A model generated the notes under the pieces. That model did not search any database, had not been told where the DNA came from, and was given only the letters and a program-made list of their open reading frames with translations. Made by a program: the position numbers and the translations under genes. From contig CM032230.1 in NCBI GenBank assembly GCA_019009955.1, positions 104,306,501 through 104,370,500 on the forward strand: a stretch of DNA of 64,000 nucleotides. Direction: 5' to 3'. Origin of the DNA: Riptortus pedestris. Its lineage: Eukaryota > Arthropoda > Insecta > Hemiptera > Alydidae. How positions within the stretch are numbered: the stretch's first letter is position 1; every line of letters starts with the position of its first letter. Positions 46,286 to 58,291 of this stretch are shown here, piece after piece.

Positions 46286-46849
46286 GTCCGTCACGCAGGA
46301 GCTGCGTAATCTTAGCAGATTTCACCAAGTGCTGGTATAACGCACCAAACTAATGAGTAGATGGGGGTGAGGGTTACTGACGCCAGAAAACCAGAGTATG
46401 AAAAACTAGCTTAATTTTGAGCTACAAAAAAACGCATAGAACATCAATAGTTAAACAATTTTGGCACGATAACATTTTACGATCCGACTTATAGTAACGG
46501 AAATATCTTGAATTTTAGAATCCCTCCCCTAAACCCCTACTATTACAGATCCGAATTTAGCCAATAACAAATATTATCTTCAGTGTTGATTGAAAAAGCT
46601 TAATATCGAGTATGGTATTGATGAAATAAACATTTTCGAATCAAGAAAGAAAATCTTATTTGATGACGCCATCACAACATAATTCCAAGTATCTTCGAAA
46701 TTAAAAGTTCAATGAAAACCATATTTGCTATTTCGCCTTGGTATGAAGTACTTCATGCTATAACAGCTTATTCCTAATATGACATGAGTAGGAGTGGGGC
46801 TTTACGCAAAGTCGAAAACTATATACATAACTAACTATATATAAATAAA

Positions 46850-46893
<44 letters not shown>

Positions 46894-47268
46894 TACTGCT
46901 CAAAAATGAATAGGGATATTGGCTTTTTTGTGGTATTTATGGGGCCTAACATTTTTTTTTTTAATTATAAATATCATTAATATTTATTAGAAATTATTGT
47001 TTTTCCCCCCATAAAAAGTAATTTAATTAAGGTCGATTTAATTAAAATTAATAGGATAAGAAAAAATAACCAATATCCTTATTCATTTTTGAGCAGTGTA
47101 TATATACACACATATACGTATTTATTACGAAATTTTATATCTATAAATTTGAATGAAAATCATTTTCATTATCTGCTGGGTAGGTTCCATGGACATTTGT
47201 GGAATTTTTTTCAAAAATTGCGTCATGAGTATTACCTCAATAGCTGATTTCCTTAAAGGAAATCTGCT
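46286..47268 (-). mobile_element. HINE-like element, divergent body, with nested MITE
   Basis: GTCCGTCACGCAGGAGCTGCG at 46286; a body that reads ACGATCCGACTTATAGTAACGG and then repeats form B wording (AAAAGTTCAATGAAAACC) before the AT tract at 46857-46889; MITE at 46894-47098; 5' block and CTGATTTCCTTAAAGGAAAT end at 47268. The duplicated body suggests two fused copies. Confidence 0.75.
46894..47098. mobile_element. Tc1/mariner-type MITE with about 28-bp terminal inverted repeats
   Basis: The left end is ACTGCTCAAAAATGAATAGG and the right end is its inverted copy with one change, continuing to GATATTGG. TA flanks both sides (46892-46893 and 47099-47100), the usual Tc1/mariner target duplication. 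205 bp, no coding capacity. Confidence 0.8.
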
Positions 47269-47819
47269 AAAGCGCCTAGTCTTAAATTTACTTTTAGGAC
47301 AATGGTAATAAATAATTGCCCGCCTTAACTTTTGAAATCGACTTAGTGGAAAGGGGGTGGGGGGTGGTTAGAGGCAAACTAAATGAAAAATTCCTGCTAT
47401 CTCCGTATACGTTTTGAGAAGATACGTATAGGATATTTTTAGTTTAACATAACAGGTTCTGTTAGTACATGGCTTTAATGTAAAAACAATTTTAAAAGAA
47501 GTGCAACAAAGCATTTTAAACATTAAATTAGTTCTATTCCTGGCATTTCGCGTTACAGCTTTTTACCAAGAATTTATTTGCCATGTAAATTTTTCAATGC
47601 AGCGATTGTTCGGCGCATTTAATTTTTGAAAGGACAAGTGTCAATCCTTCGATTTATCTCTTTGAACGCCTGGAAACAACTTTTAATGAATTACGTCATT
47701 TGTGACCGATATACACAAAAATAGTTTAATCGATGAACTAAATAAGAAAATATATTTCAAACATGTCATTAGCCCATAAACATATATAAATTAACAAGCT
47801 CTACCATAGATTATATTAC
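47269..47819. other. No gene recognised; worn HINE-like patch
   Basis: Around 47330-47460 CTATCTCCGTATACGTTTTG and a G-rich run loosely follow the HINE body on the plus strand. The rest is unique. Confidence 0.3.
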
Positions 47820-48035
47820 TGAAATATGATTTGATTATGGAGATTCTGCAATTCACCTATCATATTATCATTCATGCTTTTCTAAATTCGTATTTGTTTA
47901 AGTTCTTCTTAAATTAATTAATTACTTTATTTAACTTTATTTTTTGTTTGTTTATTTTTGTCTAGTTACCTAAAATAGAAAGCATTTTTTATTCCTAGTT
48001 CAAATTTAAATTTCCTTGATGTGGTTTATTTTTTG
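47820..48035. repeat. Direct repeat, left copy
   Basis: ATTCTGCAATTCACCTATCATAT, TAGTTACCTAAAATAGAAAG, TTTTTTATTCCTAGTTCAA and TTTCCTTGATGTGGTTTA recur in the same order and orientation at 48705-48898, with about 85 percent identity by eye in the shared blocks. Confidence 0.65.
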
Positions 48036-48143
48036 TTTGTTAATCTATATAAATGCATAATATATTTATCTAATATAGTATATATTATATAAATGAATCC
48101 TAGTTTGTCAATTAAATTTCTTGATGTGGATTCAGTTTATCTA

Positions 48144-48176
<33 letters not shown>

Positions 48177-48184
48177 ATGTATAA

Positions 48185-48440
48185 AGTGAATGTTTGTCTT
48201 TATGTCCTTTATAGAATCGTAATCGGCTGAACCGAATTTTATGAAACTTGGTATATCACTACTAACCCAGCTTAGGTTTTTGGCTATTAATATTCTCAGG
48301 GATGAACAGGAAGGAGCTGGGGTTATAAGGGATGCCTGAAATTAAAAATAGCGATATTTCGTTTCCTATTGTTTTTTCGGCAAAAATGCACATAACACAA
48401 GCTGTTTATTTTGTTATTTAGAGTAATTTTTGTTAAATCA
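48185..48440 (+). repeat. Dispersed repeat family D, copy 2
   Basis: GTTTGTCTTTATGTCC, GGCTGAACCGAATTTTATG, CTACTAACCCAGCTTAGG, GGGGTTATAAGGG, GAAATTAAAAATAGCGATAT. A third, shorter match (GGAGTGGGGGGTTATAAGAC) is at 48592-48650. It lies between the two direct repeats. Confidence 0.6.
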
Positions 48441-48704
48441 AACTAAAACTGACTAAGGTCGGCCAGGGTGTCTTATATAGATAGATAGATAGACCCTTCC
48501 AGAACAGGACTCGAACGAACACGAACCTATGTTGCCTTCTTTGATCCACCTCCCTGATTTAAAAGCAAATTACAGTTTCGAGATACGAACAAGGAGTGGG
48601 GGGTTATAAGACAGTTTGAAATATAAAATAGCCCGAATACGTAACTATTCATTCAACGTGTTTAATTGTTTCGTTATATGCACTTTTCTTAACGAAGTAT
48701 GAAT

Positions 48705-48898
48705 GAGATATGCTTTCATTATGGATATTCTGCAATTCACCTAGCATATATTGTATTATTAATTTATAATTTATTGATTACTTTAACTTAAGGTTGAAAT
48801 AACCGTCGAGTTGCGTGTTTATTTTTGTGCTAGTTACCTGAAATAGAAAGGATTTTTTATTCCTGTTTCAAGTTCAAATTTCCTTGATGTGGTTTAAA
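48705..48898. repeat. Direct repeat, right copy
   Basis: Partner of 47820-48035. The pair brackets family D sequence and a GATA run at 48478-48493, so it could be a duplication or the ends of a larger element. Confidence 0.65.
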
Positions 48899-49601
48899 TT
48901 AAATTTAGTAATAAAAATATAAAAATTAAGATTAATATATGCACAATCATTGTGCGTAATGTACATTACAAAATTTAATGTTACGTAATTTGTTCGTTAG
49001 TTGAAGTTTACTTCCATATATGTTAAACCTGTTCTTCCGATATATTTAATTAAAATGATGTTGATCGTTTTCACATTCTTCTTTGCAAATGTGTTCGATA
49101 AATAGGCTATATCTATGTTAAAGTAACCTGTGTAATACATTATAATTTTTGATGTGATCCATGATCATGAATTTAATTCTACGAAAAATTTGATATTGCG
49201 ATTCCTTTTACTGCTACAAAAGTGTCGTTTCATTTTGACGCATAAAATATCCATTTGCCCATTAAAATGACAGTAAATGGAGAGTTAAGTGAGTTATGAC
49301 GTGCTGGAGAACTTTACGAGTCTGCTTGAACCATCTGCCACCTGTAACCTATTTCTTGGACTTAGCTCTTTCGATTGGTCAATAATAAAGACTTTAAAAC
49401 GATGCTCTAATATGAGAGAGTGCCGGGCAAAGCTGTTATCTCTTGTAAAAGAGCTAGTTGATCACCCATCCAAATAGCAATTAGTGTAATTCTTTCTTAA
49501 TCAGTATCTCATTTTCCTACTAAGGCTTAAATATACTAAATGGTTCTAAAAAGTTTCCTTCAGAGACGCCATTTAGTACTAGACATTTTACATTTAAAAA
49601 A
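48899..49601. other. No firm gene; one short unrecognised frame at 49289-49477
   Basis: The plus-strand frame (MSYDVLENFTSLLEPSAT ... LVKELVDHPSK) uses varied codons and looks mildly protein-like, but it is 62 residues long with no family resemblance. The rest is AT-rich. Confidence 0.25.
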
Positions 49602-50612
49602 GTCTAAGAAGCAGTGGCTGAGTAAACTAAGCAGATTTCTCTCGTGAAGTTTAGTAATAGATAAATCTACATACTGCTAACACAACACCACCGTGAATAT
49701 TAAGAGAATAAATACACACGATAATAAGAAATATTTCAGTCAATTTCAATAACCTGCCGACAGGAAGCGTTTGGAATGTAAACAAACAGATCTGCTAGCC
49801 TCACACTGGAAAGAAAAACGATTACTGAAATATAGCAGAATATAGCATATTAATTTTATTGAGAACCATTTACTATATCTAGTACTGTAATTTATAATGA
49901 GTCAGAGTAATTGTTATCTGAATCTATCAAATTTTAGTAATCGAAGCCTTAAGACGGGGGGCGGGTCACCAGAACATATTTACATGTATCTCGTATAATA
50001 AAGCTCTCTTGAGTACAATATTTGACATTTAAGCTCCGAATAATGGTAGTTTGTTATAATAAGATAGAGTATTGTTTATGTAACATGAGGGGTAGAAAGT
50101 GGGTGTTTGCTGAAGGCGGAAAACTAAAAAAAAAAAATGGCAAATATCTTGGTTAATATTCAAGTTAGAAAGTAAATGAAATTCCAATATAACACTAATT
50201 ATAGCACATGTAATTTCCAATAAGACTGGTTCGTATTACAATATTTTTCGTTGTCTCATGACGTAGTAGTTATGCGTGGAAAATCCCCACCTCTAAAACC
50301 TCGCCCCTCCGCACTGGTCCGAATTTCAGCCGTTAACGAACGTCTCTTCCTTTTTAAAGCATAAAACTATTAAATATCGAGTTAATAAGTAGATTAAACA
50401 ATAATTGCGACCGCTATAAGCGGTAACAGTACAAATATATATAGTATATATACACATACATACATAACAGTTTTTGAACGGACGCTGCGTTTCAGTGAAC
50501 TCGCTAAGTAGGATACGATGGAGGCATGTGAATGAAAAATTTGCGAAAAACATAACGCGTCATGAGTAGGGCGACCTCAATAGCTGATTTCCCCTTAAGG
50601 GAATATCTGCTT
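49602..50612 (-). mobile_element. HINE-like element, form C, longest complete copy
   Basis: Worn 3' end (GTCTAAGAAGCAGTGGCTG) at 49602, full form C body of about 600 bp, shared block with extra bases (GCCCCTCCGCACTGGTCC), GACCGCTATAAGCGGTAACA, a short broken AT/CA tract, expanded 5' block and CTGATTTCCCCTTAAGGG end. Many small insertions mark it as older than its neighbours. Confidence 0.85.
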
Positions 50613-51865
50613 AAAAAAGAAAGCAAGTTCACATTGTGAAATAAATAGTGTTTCTAAATTATGTTTAATGTGGTCTAACTTCTCTGAAAATAAAGTTTTG
50701 AAAACGGTCTTAACAAACTTCTTCACAATATGTTTTAATGCGAGTTTATGTTTACTGAAAACCTGAGTTATGGATTGATGATTGTAAAATGCAATTTGTA
50801 ATGATTGTTAAGTCAGAATAAATTGATCGAGATCAATAGAAAGTCTTGGCCACTACTAGTGTTTTATTTCATGGGGTGCAAAGTGGCACTTTCACATGTC
50901 TAGGTCTTCATCATCAGTGTCCTACCCTGCTGTCAAACAACTCCTTCTCCTCTCTATTATTAGGCATTTAGCATTTTTTTAATTTTTATTTTTGATTTTC
51001 ACTATATTTCCTCTGGTGTTACATGTAAGGGGGATTTTCACCCCATTGTGATATTGTTGCAAATATATTTCTTACCTAGTAATTTGGTTTGTTGTTAATT
51101 TTATATAAGTTGGTAGGTTTTGGTGGGGGGTGAGAGTGTATGACAAAACGTTTATGGTTTTTATATTTATTGGTTGAATATTTTTTAAATTTCCTATGGG
51201 TTTTATCTTTTACATGTTTTGTTTTTTATTGTTTTCTGACTGTTCTTACACTGTTGACCATGCTATGTTTGTTATTTTCTTTTAAGGCTTTATTTTGTCA
51301 GCAGGACTAAAATGGAGCACTGACTCTGAAAGTGCACTTTGGGCTCAACAAAATAACAATATTAGAGGACACGGAAGGCCTTGTTATTCGTTTTGCTCTT
51401 CCTGATCAATTGTTTCCTTCTAAGAAACGCATTTCTAATATTCTCTTGTTGTTTGAGAACTTATTTTAATGATCTTTATTATTTTTTTTCGATTTCTTTA
51501 AGCCTGATTTGAATACAAATATATTATATTATTACAATCGTATTACAATTAATATTACTTTTTACCTCAGATTATTTGAATAAAATTGTAGCGGGGGGTC
51601 TAAACCAAACCTATAACAGCATTTATTTTTTATTTTTTAATGAGAGTTTAAAAAACAGTTCTTGTCTACTTATATGAATCCCTATTAAACATTTAGGTCA
51701 ATTTAAATATTTCTAGAAGTTAACTGTAGTTTTCAAGGTTTGTTTATATTCTGATTAAAGTGAGAACAGAATCTCATTTGTAGATTTGATGTATATGTAT
51801 AGAATATATATATATATATAGTATATAATATAATATATATATAATGTGTGTAATGTACATGTATA
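50613..51865. other. No gene recognised; flanks of a possible retroelement
   Basis: Holds motif 7 at 50878-50922 and a related inverted piece at 51311-51365 (GAGCACTGACTCTGAAAGTG then CAACAAAATAAC) with the hairpin lost. The 400 bp between is T-rich with no frame. Confidence 0.35.
50878..50922 (-). ncRNA. Hammerhead-like motif 7
   Basis: Minus strand: CTGATGA, TGAAGACCTAGACATGT, GAAA, GTGCCACTT. A-G-T and A-C-T can form a three-pair stem III around GCC, with T as the cleavage-site base; TGCACCCC then ATGAAATAAAAC follow. Stem II is weak. Confidence 0.3.
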
Positions 51866-52200
51866 TAAGGTTAACGTTCTAACGGTCACAATTCTTATTT
51901 GATACTAACCTAACCAGCCAGATATATAAGCGTAAAACTAAAGGTCGATTTCGTTTATGGGTGAAATCGAACCAGTGGGAATAAACCCCCCTCCTGGGGT
52001 AGAATTTCTAAAATTCGAAATACCTCCTTTATTATTCGTCGGATCCAAAAATGGTACAGAGCAAATTTTATTGAAAATAAAATTTACTATAATTATTGTT
52101 ATATACATGTATTCTCCATCTTTAGTGTTAACGTGGATATATGCATTTTTTTATTTTATGGCCTTCAGTAAACCCCCACTCCTACTCCTGTCACATTGAC
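51866..52200 (+). mobile_element. HINE-like element, internal fragment, form B/C
   Basis: AAGGTTAACGTTCTAACGGTC, GGGTGAAATCGAACCAGTGGG, TATTCGTCGGATCCAAAAATGG and TTCAGTAAACCCCCACTCC follow the family order. Both ends are missing; an irregular AT tract lies before it (51809-51842). Confidence 0.7.
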
Positions 52201-52709
52201 ATTATCGACAATCTAATAGCTCTTGTCTATAACCAGGATTGACATTATTTTACAATGTAATTTATTGTCATATTTTACGTGGATGATAATTATTAGTTGT
52301 AAATCTGTTATATATCTGAGGGAATCACTTCGTCATCTCCACAACCGGCAGAAGGAGATGTGAACTCATCTCAGAATGCCTACAGTACTCATCAACTCAT
52401 CAATTTAGAATGATGATTAGTACAGCATAGCCAGCATCCATTTCTCAATAAAGCACCTCGTTAAGACACCCCTATAATCATCGTGTCTGCATGTTAACGG
52501 CCGCTTCTCCTAAATATTGTGTACCTTATTGCCGCTTATGACTCCAACCATAAAACCCTCTCCACAAATAAAACGCTGTATACGTATTGTTTATGGGGTT
52601 GCGCAGGTTCCCCTGTATATATTAGTGGTAGTTTTCTCGACATCTAGAACATCTTGAATAACGAGCAGCTTATGCTCTTATAATAATATCAAATATACTT
52701 TTTAAAAAC
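52201..52709. other. No gene recognised
   Basis: Unique sequence of mixed composition. Nothing recognisable. Confidence 0.35.
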
Positions 52710-53938
52710 GTCCGTCACGCATGGGATGCGTTAATTAAGCAGATTTCCCACACGCGTCACGTATTTGCATTTATCACAAGACGTAAACGTTCAATGAGAA
52801 CGATTTGTGGTATTTAGTCTTCGTTCTTCAAACGAAAGGAATCCCCCATTGTGCTCCTGTTGGATACGGCTGACCATGTGATCCTCCAATGTCCGCGTTT
52901 CAACGCCAAGCGTATTCGGCTAATGAGTGCTTTCTCATATGTGAACTGGCCTCCTGAGAGCTACCATATGTTGGTAAACGACGCTAATAGATTTTCAGCC
53001 ATCAGAACCTTTGCCCAAGAGGTGTTGAAAAGCAAGTAAAAATGTATTTATTTGTAAATTATATGTATATATGTATTGTTCATGTGAGTATAGGTTATTA
53101 TTTAGGCTTAAGGTGTGTAGGCCAGTTAGTTAGGCTCTTGCTCCCACTTCTCTAAACAGAGGCAAAGGAGTCGCAGCTGTGGGTTCTCCTAGGACTTTTC
53201 GGACTTCTAACTAAATCTCCCAAATGTTGCACTTTTATGCTTAGCAGTGCTCGGTGAGCTAGGCTAAGTTACCTGGTCCAGTTTATATATTCAAAATTTT
53301 ATATCTCTTATCATTTAAGACCGCTGGTATGGGGAGACCCATAGGTACAGCGGAGGCAGAGGTGGGGCGGGGAAGGTATTTAGTCTTCAAATAAAGTGTT
53401 TCATAATATAACAGCTTTTTGTTAATATGACATGAGCAGGAGTGGGGGTTTGCTGGTGGCCGTAATCTAAAATATGGAAATATCTCGGATAATATTCAAT
53501 TTAAAGAAAACATGTATAGAAAAACATTTATAGAACATTAAATGTTCAATAATATTAGTTATGTACACTTTTTCGATCCGACGTATAAGAACGGAGATAT
53601 TTTGAATTTTTGAAATTCTCTCCCACTAACCCCCTCCCTCCTCCCACTGGTCTGATTTTAGCCGTTAGCGAACTTGATCTTCATATTTACATAAAACATT
53701 TAAATATCGAGTTTCGTAACGATCAGACAAAAATTGGGACCGGAGCGATAATAGACAAATATATATGTATGTACACACACACACACACACACACATACAC
53801 GCGCGCGCACACAGAGCTTTGAACGGACCTCATTTTTGTCATCTCCTGGACAGGATCGGTGGACATTTGAGTAAAAGTTTCGCAAATCGTGTCATGAGTA
53901 CGTTCTCAATAGTTGATTTCCTTTAGGTGAAATCTGTT
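52710..53938 (-). mobile_element. HINE-like element, form B, split by a LINE fragment
   Basis: 3' end GTCCGTCACGCATGGGATGCG at 52710; form B body to 52822; LINE insertion; body resumes with the duplicated GGTATTTAGTCTTC at 53375, then AATAAAGTGTTTCATAATA, GATCCGACGTATAAGAACGG, AT/CA/CG microsatellite 53757-53812, 5' block and worn end at 53938. Confidence 0.85.
52823..53374 (+). mobile_element. 5'-truncated non-LTR retrotransposon inserted in a HINE copy
   Basis: The C-terminal reading frame (to TAA at 53037-53039) shows DTADHVILQCPRFNAKRI, the zinc-knuckle end of R1/Jockey-type ORF2, and finishes FAQEVLKSK. A 335-bp 3' UTR ends GGCGGGGAAG without a poly-A tail. Exact 14-bp copies of GGTATTTAGTCTTC at 52809-52822 and 53375-53388 frame it as a target duplication. 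Confidence 0.8.
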
Positions 53939-54657
53939 AAAGTTGTATAGAGTTAAATGTGGGAGTTCAAATGTCGTATCAAATGAATAACAAGAATTAA
54001 ATTTCTATTTTCGATTCTTAGAATAAATGTATGTTATTTAATTAATTCTCCGTAATATACAAACATGACATGAACATGCGAACCGACTTGTACATCATTC
54101 AATGGTTAATTGACAATTTCGCATTTATTTACCTGCTCTAAAATACGATAAATCTTTGAACGTCATAATTGTTATTTTGACAGATGTCAGCCAGAATTTC
54201 ACAAATGACCTCTCTCTTCTCAGATACATAAACGTATTCAAATATGGAAACTAGTCACCTGTGATGTAGCACATTAACTACTCGATAAACTTTCAGATTG
54301 ATAATGAAAGCACAGTATTTCGTATAAATACAGTTCACTAACCTATTAATTGTAGCATTGTTTATATAAAGCTCTCATGTCTTGCTGATACCCGCACCTG
54401 TCAAAAATTGAAAACTACTAAGTTTGGTATTTATATCCTGGAGTGCAAATTTGATTTTAACCGTGTTGTTGTAAATGGATTTTTATTACCATAAAAGAAT
54501 CACTTGTGACTTGTGATTAACAAAAAAAAAATCTTGTGATTTTGTAAAAAAATGTCCACTACTGATTCTTTAGTATAAATCAGCAGTCTGTGCTCACTTA
54601 CCTTATATTAATCTAGGATATAAAATAAAACTCCTTATGAGTACTATAGTTCACTAA
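53939..54657. other. No gene recognised
   Basis: Unique AT-rich sequence with an A run near 54521. No frame of note. Confidence 0.35.
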
Positions 54658-54959
54658 AATGTCATATTTTCGAAAATTCGAAATATTTCCGTTACAAAAA
54701 AAATGTATAGAACCAATCTTATTGCAAATTAAATTTACTATAAATATTGTTATATACATGTATTCTCTGTCTTGAATAATAACCGAGATGTTTGCATTTT
54801 TATTAAGTGTAACAGACGAGCTATGGCCGGTTCTATTCGTTCCCGCCGAAAGCTAGTTCGGGCGTTTCCGTAACTGTTTGGCACTCGTATGGAGATTTCT
54901 CTATTGTATAACTTCACGTGTGAAATCTGCTTAGTTTACGCAGCCCCTGGATGACGGAC
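54658..54959 (+). mobile_element. HINE-like element, form A, 3' half only
   Basis: Starts at TTTTCGAAAATTCGAAATAT, then AGAACCAATCTTATTGC, CGAAAGCTAGTTCGGGCG, and the 3' end GCCCCTGGATGACGGAC at 54959 followed by eight T. The 5' block and AT tract are absent. Confidence 0.85.
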
Positions 54960-55695
54960 TTTTTTTTAATTCATAATACCTCACACAGCATTATTTTGAA
55001 GTATGAAACATGTTGCCTATCTATGAGGATTCTTATTACGAAACTGTTTGTTAGTACTTAAAACTAGGCCTACTTAAGGATTTGAATATAAATATAATAT
55101 TAATGGTTCCTCACTTCTAAGACATAATATCAATCTATTATTGTTATCTATTATTATTATTCTTTCCCCATAAAAACCTAACGCATTGATGTTGTAGAGA
55201 AATACTGATTTGACAAAAAAACATTAAGAATCTTTTATTAGGTGTACTAAAAAAAAATGCAAGGGATGACTTGATAATAGCTTGAAAATGCATAATATTT
55301 ACATCTAAATCTACATCTATAATTGTTAAAATGTACAATGAGCTATATCGTTTGTATAACCAACATAGCATGAGATAACATAGGGGAAAGTGTGCCAAAA
55401 CCGGGTAGCTAAGGTTTGAAGGCTTCTAGAAACCACAAGTTTTACTACAAATAAATAAAGTTTTGTTGAAATAAAGTCTGCTTATCTGTTAGCATAACTA
55501 CAGTCTCAAAAACAATATCTAATATTTTTAAAGACGTTTTACCCTACTTTTTTTTGTAAAAAGTCATTTTGCCCGGTTTTACCCCACTAGTAGGGTAATA
55601 CCGGGTACACATTTACCCTACTCTCCCTCACATGATACAGCGGTTTGCCTATCTGATGGTTTCCTATCACTAATTTCCCCGAATGACGATCCTTT

Positions 55696-55726
<31 letters not shown>

Positions 55727-56325
55727 GATTGGAAATACAAAGTGACAGAGGCATACACTCAATTATTCATGTCAGGTAGCTACCCTAGAAATCCAGTGTA
55801 TTTTCTACTGCACCGTTTATAAATAGTTCTGAAGCGTCCGGCTATAAATACCTTTAAATTCCGATGAGAATTTACTTGTCATAAATCATACATCCACACG
55901 TTACATAAATAATTAATTTAATGTTTCTTTTATGGGGGACATGACAGAAGAGTAGGAATTGAGAATGACTTACTATTTTAAATTTCCGGAAAAATATAAT
56001 AGGTCGTCCCATTAAACCATGTTGGTTTCACTGAACAGTTTTTGGTCGTTTTCTGTCAGTCCAAGCTGGCGGATTAATCTGACAGCCGAACCTTAGTATA
56101 ACATAGGCACGCCCAGCTAGCAAGTCTGAAATAATACGTAAATAGAGTATTTTCAATTTTAGATGATATACTTACATACTAAATTCCGAGTTCTAACTTG
56201 ACCCATTATGAATGATTTATTGGACACGCATTTTAAATTTTGACGAAATATTCTTGGAAAATAAGATCGGAAAAATGCTCTATTTAGAATCTAATGTTTT
56301 GTCCAAAAATGTGAATTTCTTGGGT

Positions 56326-56358
<33 letters not shown>

Positions 56359-56958
56359 GTTTTTTTTTTTTTTTTTTTTCACTTCCTCATTGAAATCTCC
56401 TTCTTTAGAAGTAATAACGTAGAAGTTTTTAATCTTTCCTTAGCTCCCATTAAACAAACATAAGAACATTAGTGTCTTTTACAAAGTCTATTAATAATTT
56501 TTAACGTTTTTTATATTACATTTTCACTCCGAATATTGAAGGAAAACATAGTTCTTTTCACTACACTTAGCTTACATTAATTTTAAAATGATCTCAAACA
56601 TATTACTGAATTCTTTCTAAAATCTATTCAGGACACATGAAATAAGCACCCCTAAAATATTATACAAAGTGAGGCATTTTATACAGCTCTCTAACGCCAC
56701 AAGATGGAGAAAATAATGTTTTAATCTTTACTACCAGCGAGAAATAGCCTTTTCTGACATTTTGGAAATTTATTATCCAAAAATAAAATTTTGGCTTTCT
56801 ATAAACAATAGTATATTGACACCAAGGCCTTACTTCACTGGGTAACCTGAATCAATTTTTTTGTAAACAATAATTAGGTATACTTTATTTAATTTATGAA
56901 ATATTCACTTCTCATAATTGAAGTTGTACTTGTTAGGAATACCCTAGTTTTGAATTTT
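54960..56958. other. No gene recognised; long poly-T runs
   Basis: T runs at about 55698-55726 and 56332-56379. CCCGGTTTTACCCCACTAG near 55574 echoes CCAAAACCGGGTAGC near 55395 in inverted form. Otherwise unique AT-rich DNA. Confidence 0.35.
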
Positions 56959-57384
56959 AGCAGATTTCCCTTAAGGTAAATCATCTATTGAGGTCGTACT
57001 CATGATGCGATTTTCGAAATAGATGCAAACATGTTCTTCTGCCCCTCCCCCTTCTCTTAAATTCTTTCACTACTAAAATTGGATTGATTGGGATACAAAT
57101 TATTCTCATTCATTTATAAATTACAGTACTAGATATAATAAATAATTTTCAATCAAATTAGTACGTTATATTCAGATATATTACTGTAATTGTTTTTCAT
57201 TCCGGTAAGAAGTTGGCAGAACTGTTTGTTTTCATTTCAGATGCTTCTCTTCAGATGGTTTCTTATTATTGTTTGTATTTATTCACATAATATGGTGGTG
57301 TTTTATTATCGGTATGTAGATTTATTTATTGTTAAACTTCACGCGGAAAATCTACTTAGTTTACTCAGCCCCTGCGTGACTGAC
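56959..57384 (+). mobile_element. HINE-like element, form C, internally deleted
   Basis: AGCAGATTTCCCTTAAGGTA to CGATTTTCGAAAT joins directly to AGATGCAAACATGTTC in the form C body; ends CCCCTGCGTGACTGAC at 57384. The AT tract and shared block are missing. TTTT flanks both ends. Confidence 0.85.
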
Positions 57385-58291
57385 TTTTATTACTTGATAT
57401 CAAAAAGGAAAGAAATAATTATTAATATTTTTCTTTGATTGCTGCTCATGACGATTTGTTTATATTCTGAAGAATACAGGCACTCTTGAATTGATTGAAC
57501 ACCATTTTATTGCAAATAAGTTGGTAATGGCACAGTTCATAAATATAAACCAAGATAAAGTACATAATTATTTACAAAAGCCTATTGATAGTGAAATACC
57601 TTCAGTAAAATACTCAACGATGATTTGTAAATCATATCATGAATCCTTTCAAGCCCGTGTTTCTCCCTTAATAAGAGTTAAGTTTACACAAAAAGTGATA
57701 TTTTAGCTGCCGAACATAATATGAACTATTAGATCAAAATCCATTCGACTTCAATTTTCATGATCAGCGATTTAGTAGTATGCAACGTAGAATGACGCTG
57801 TTGTAGTTATTTATTGAAGCGTATTCTTTACGGTCTATTTATATTTTATATAATGTCGTATACAGTTCGGGTGACGAGTGAATAAGATGGCAGGAATAGT
57901 TGAAAGGCCATTCTTGGAATTCTATCATCCACTCCAGAGAAACTAAAATAAATATAAAAGGGAGGGAAAAATGGGTTTCGCTTTGTGCAATTTAAGACAT
58001 TTTGTAACCACATATTGGACTTGAAGGTATGGAGACTGGAAGATATAGGTGACAAAAGATCGAGGTAGGGTCTTGATATCTTCCATGACAGATATCACAG
58101 AGAACCCTGTTCTATTGTGAATATTTTATCACACGCACTGCCCCTATATTCTCCTCTCTCTCTTCTTTGCCATTTATTTTTTATATACAGCTCAATATTT
58201 GACTTTAGTGTTTATTTATTTACATATAGCCACTGTTTCTTGGGACTTTACCTTTAGAAATGATGGAACACATTTTTAGAAAATACTGTTT
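57385..58291. other. No gene recognised
   Basis: Unique sequence; frames at 57491 (plus) and 57846 (minus) are unrecognised. Confidence 0.35.
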
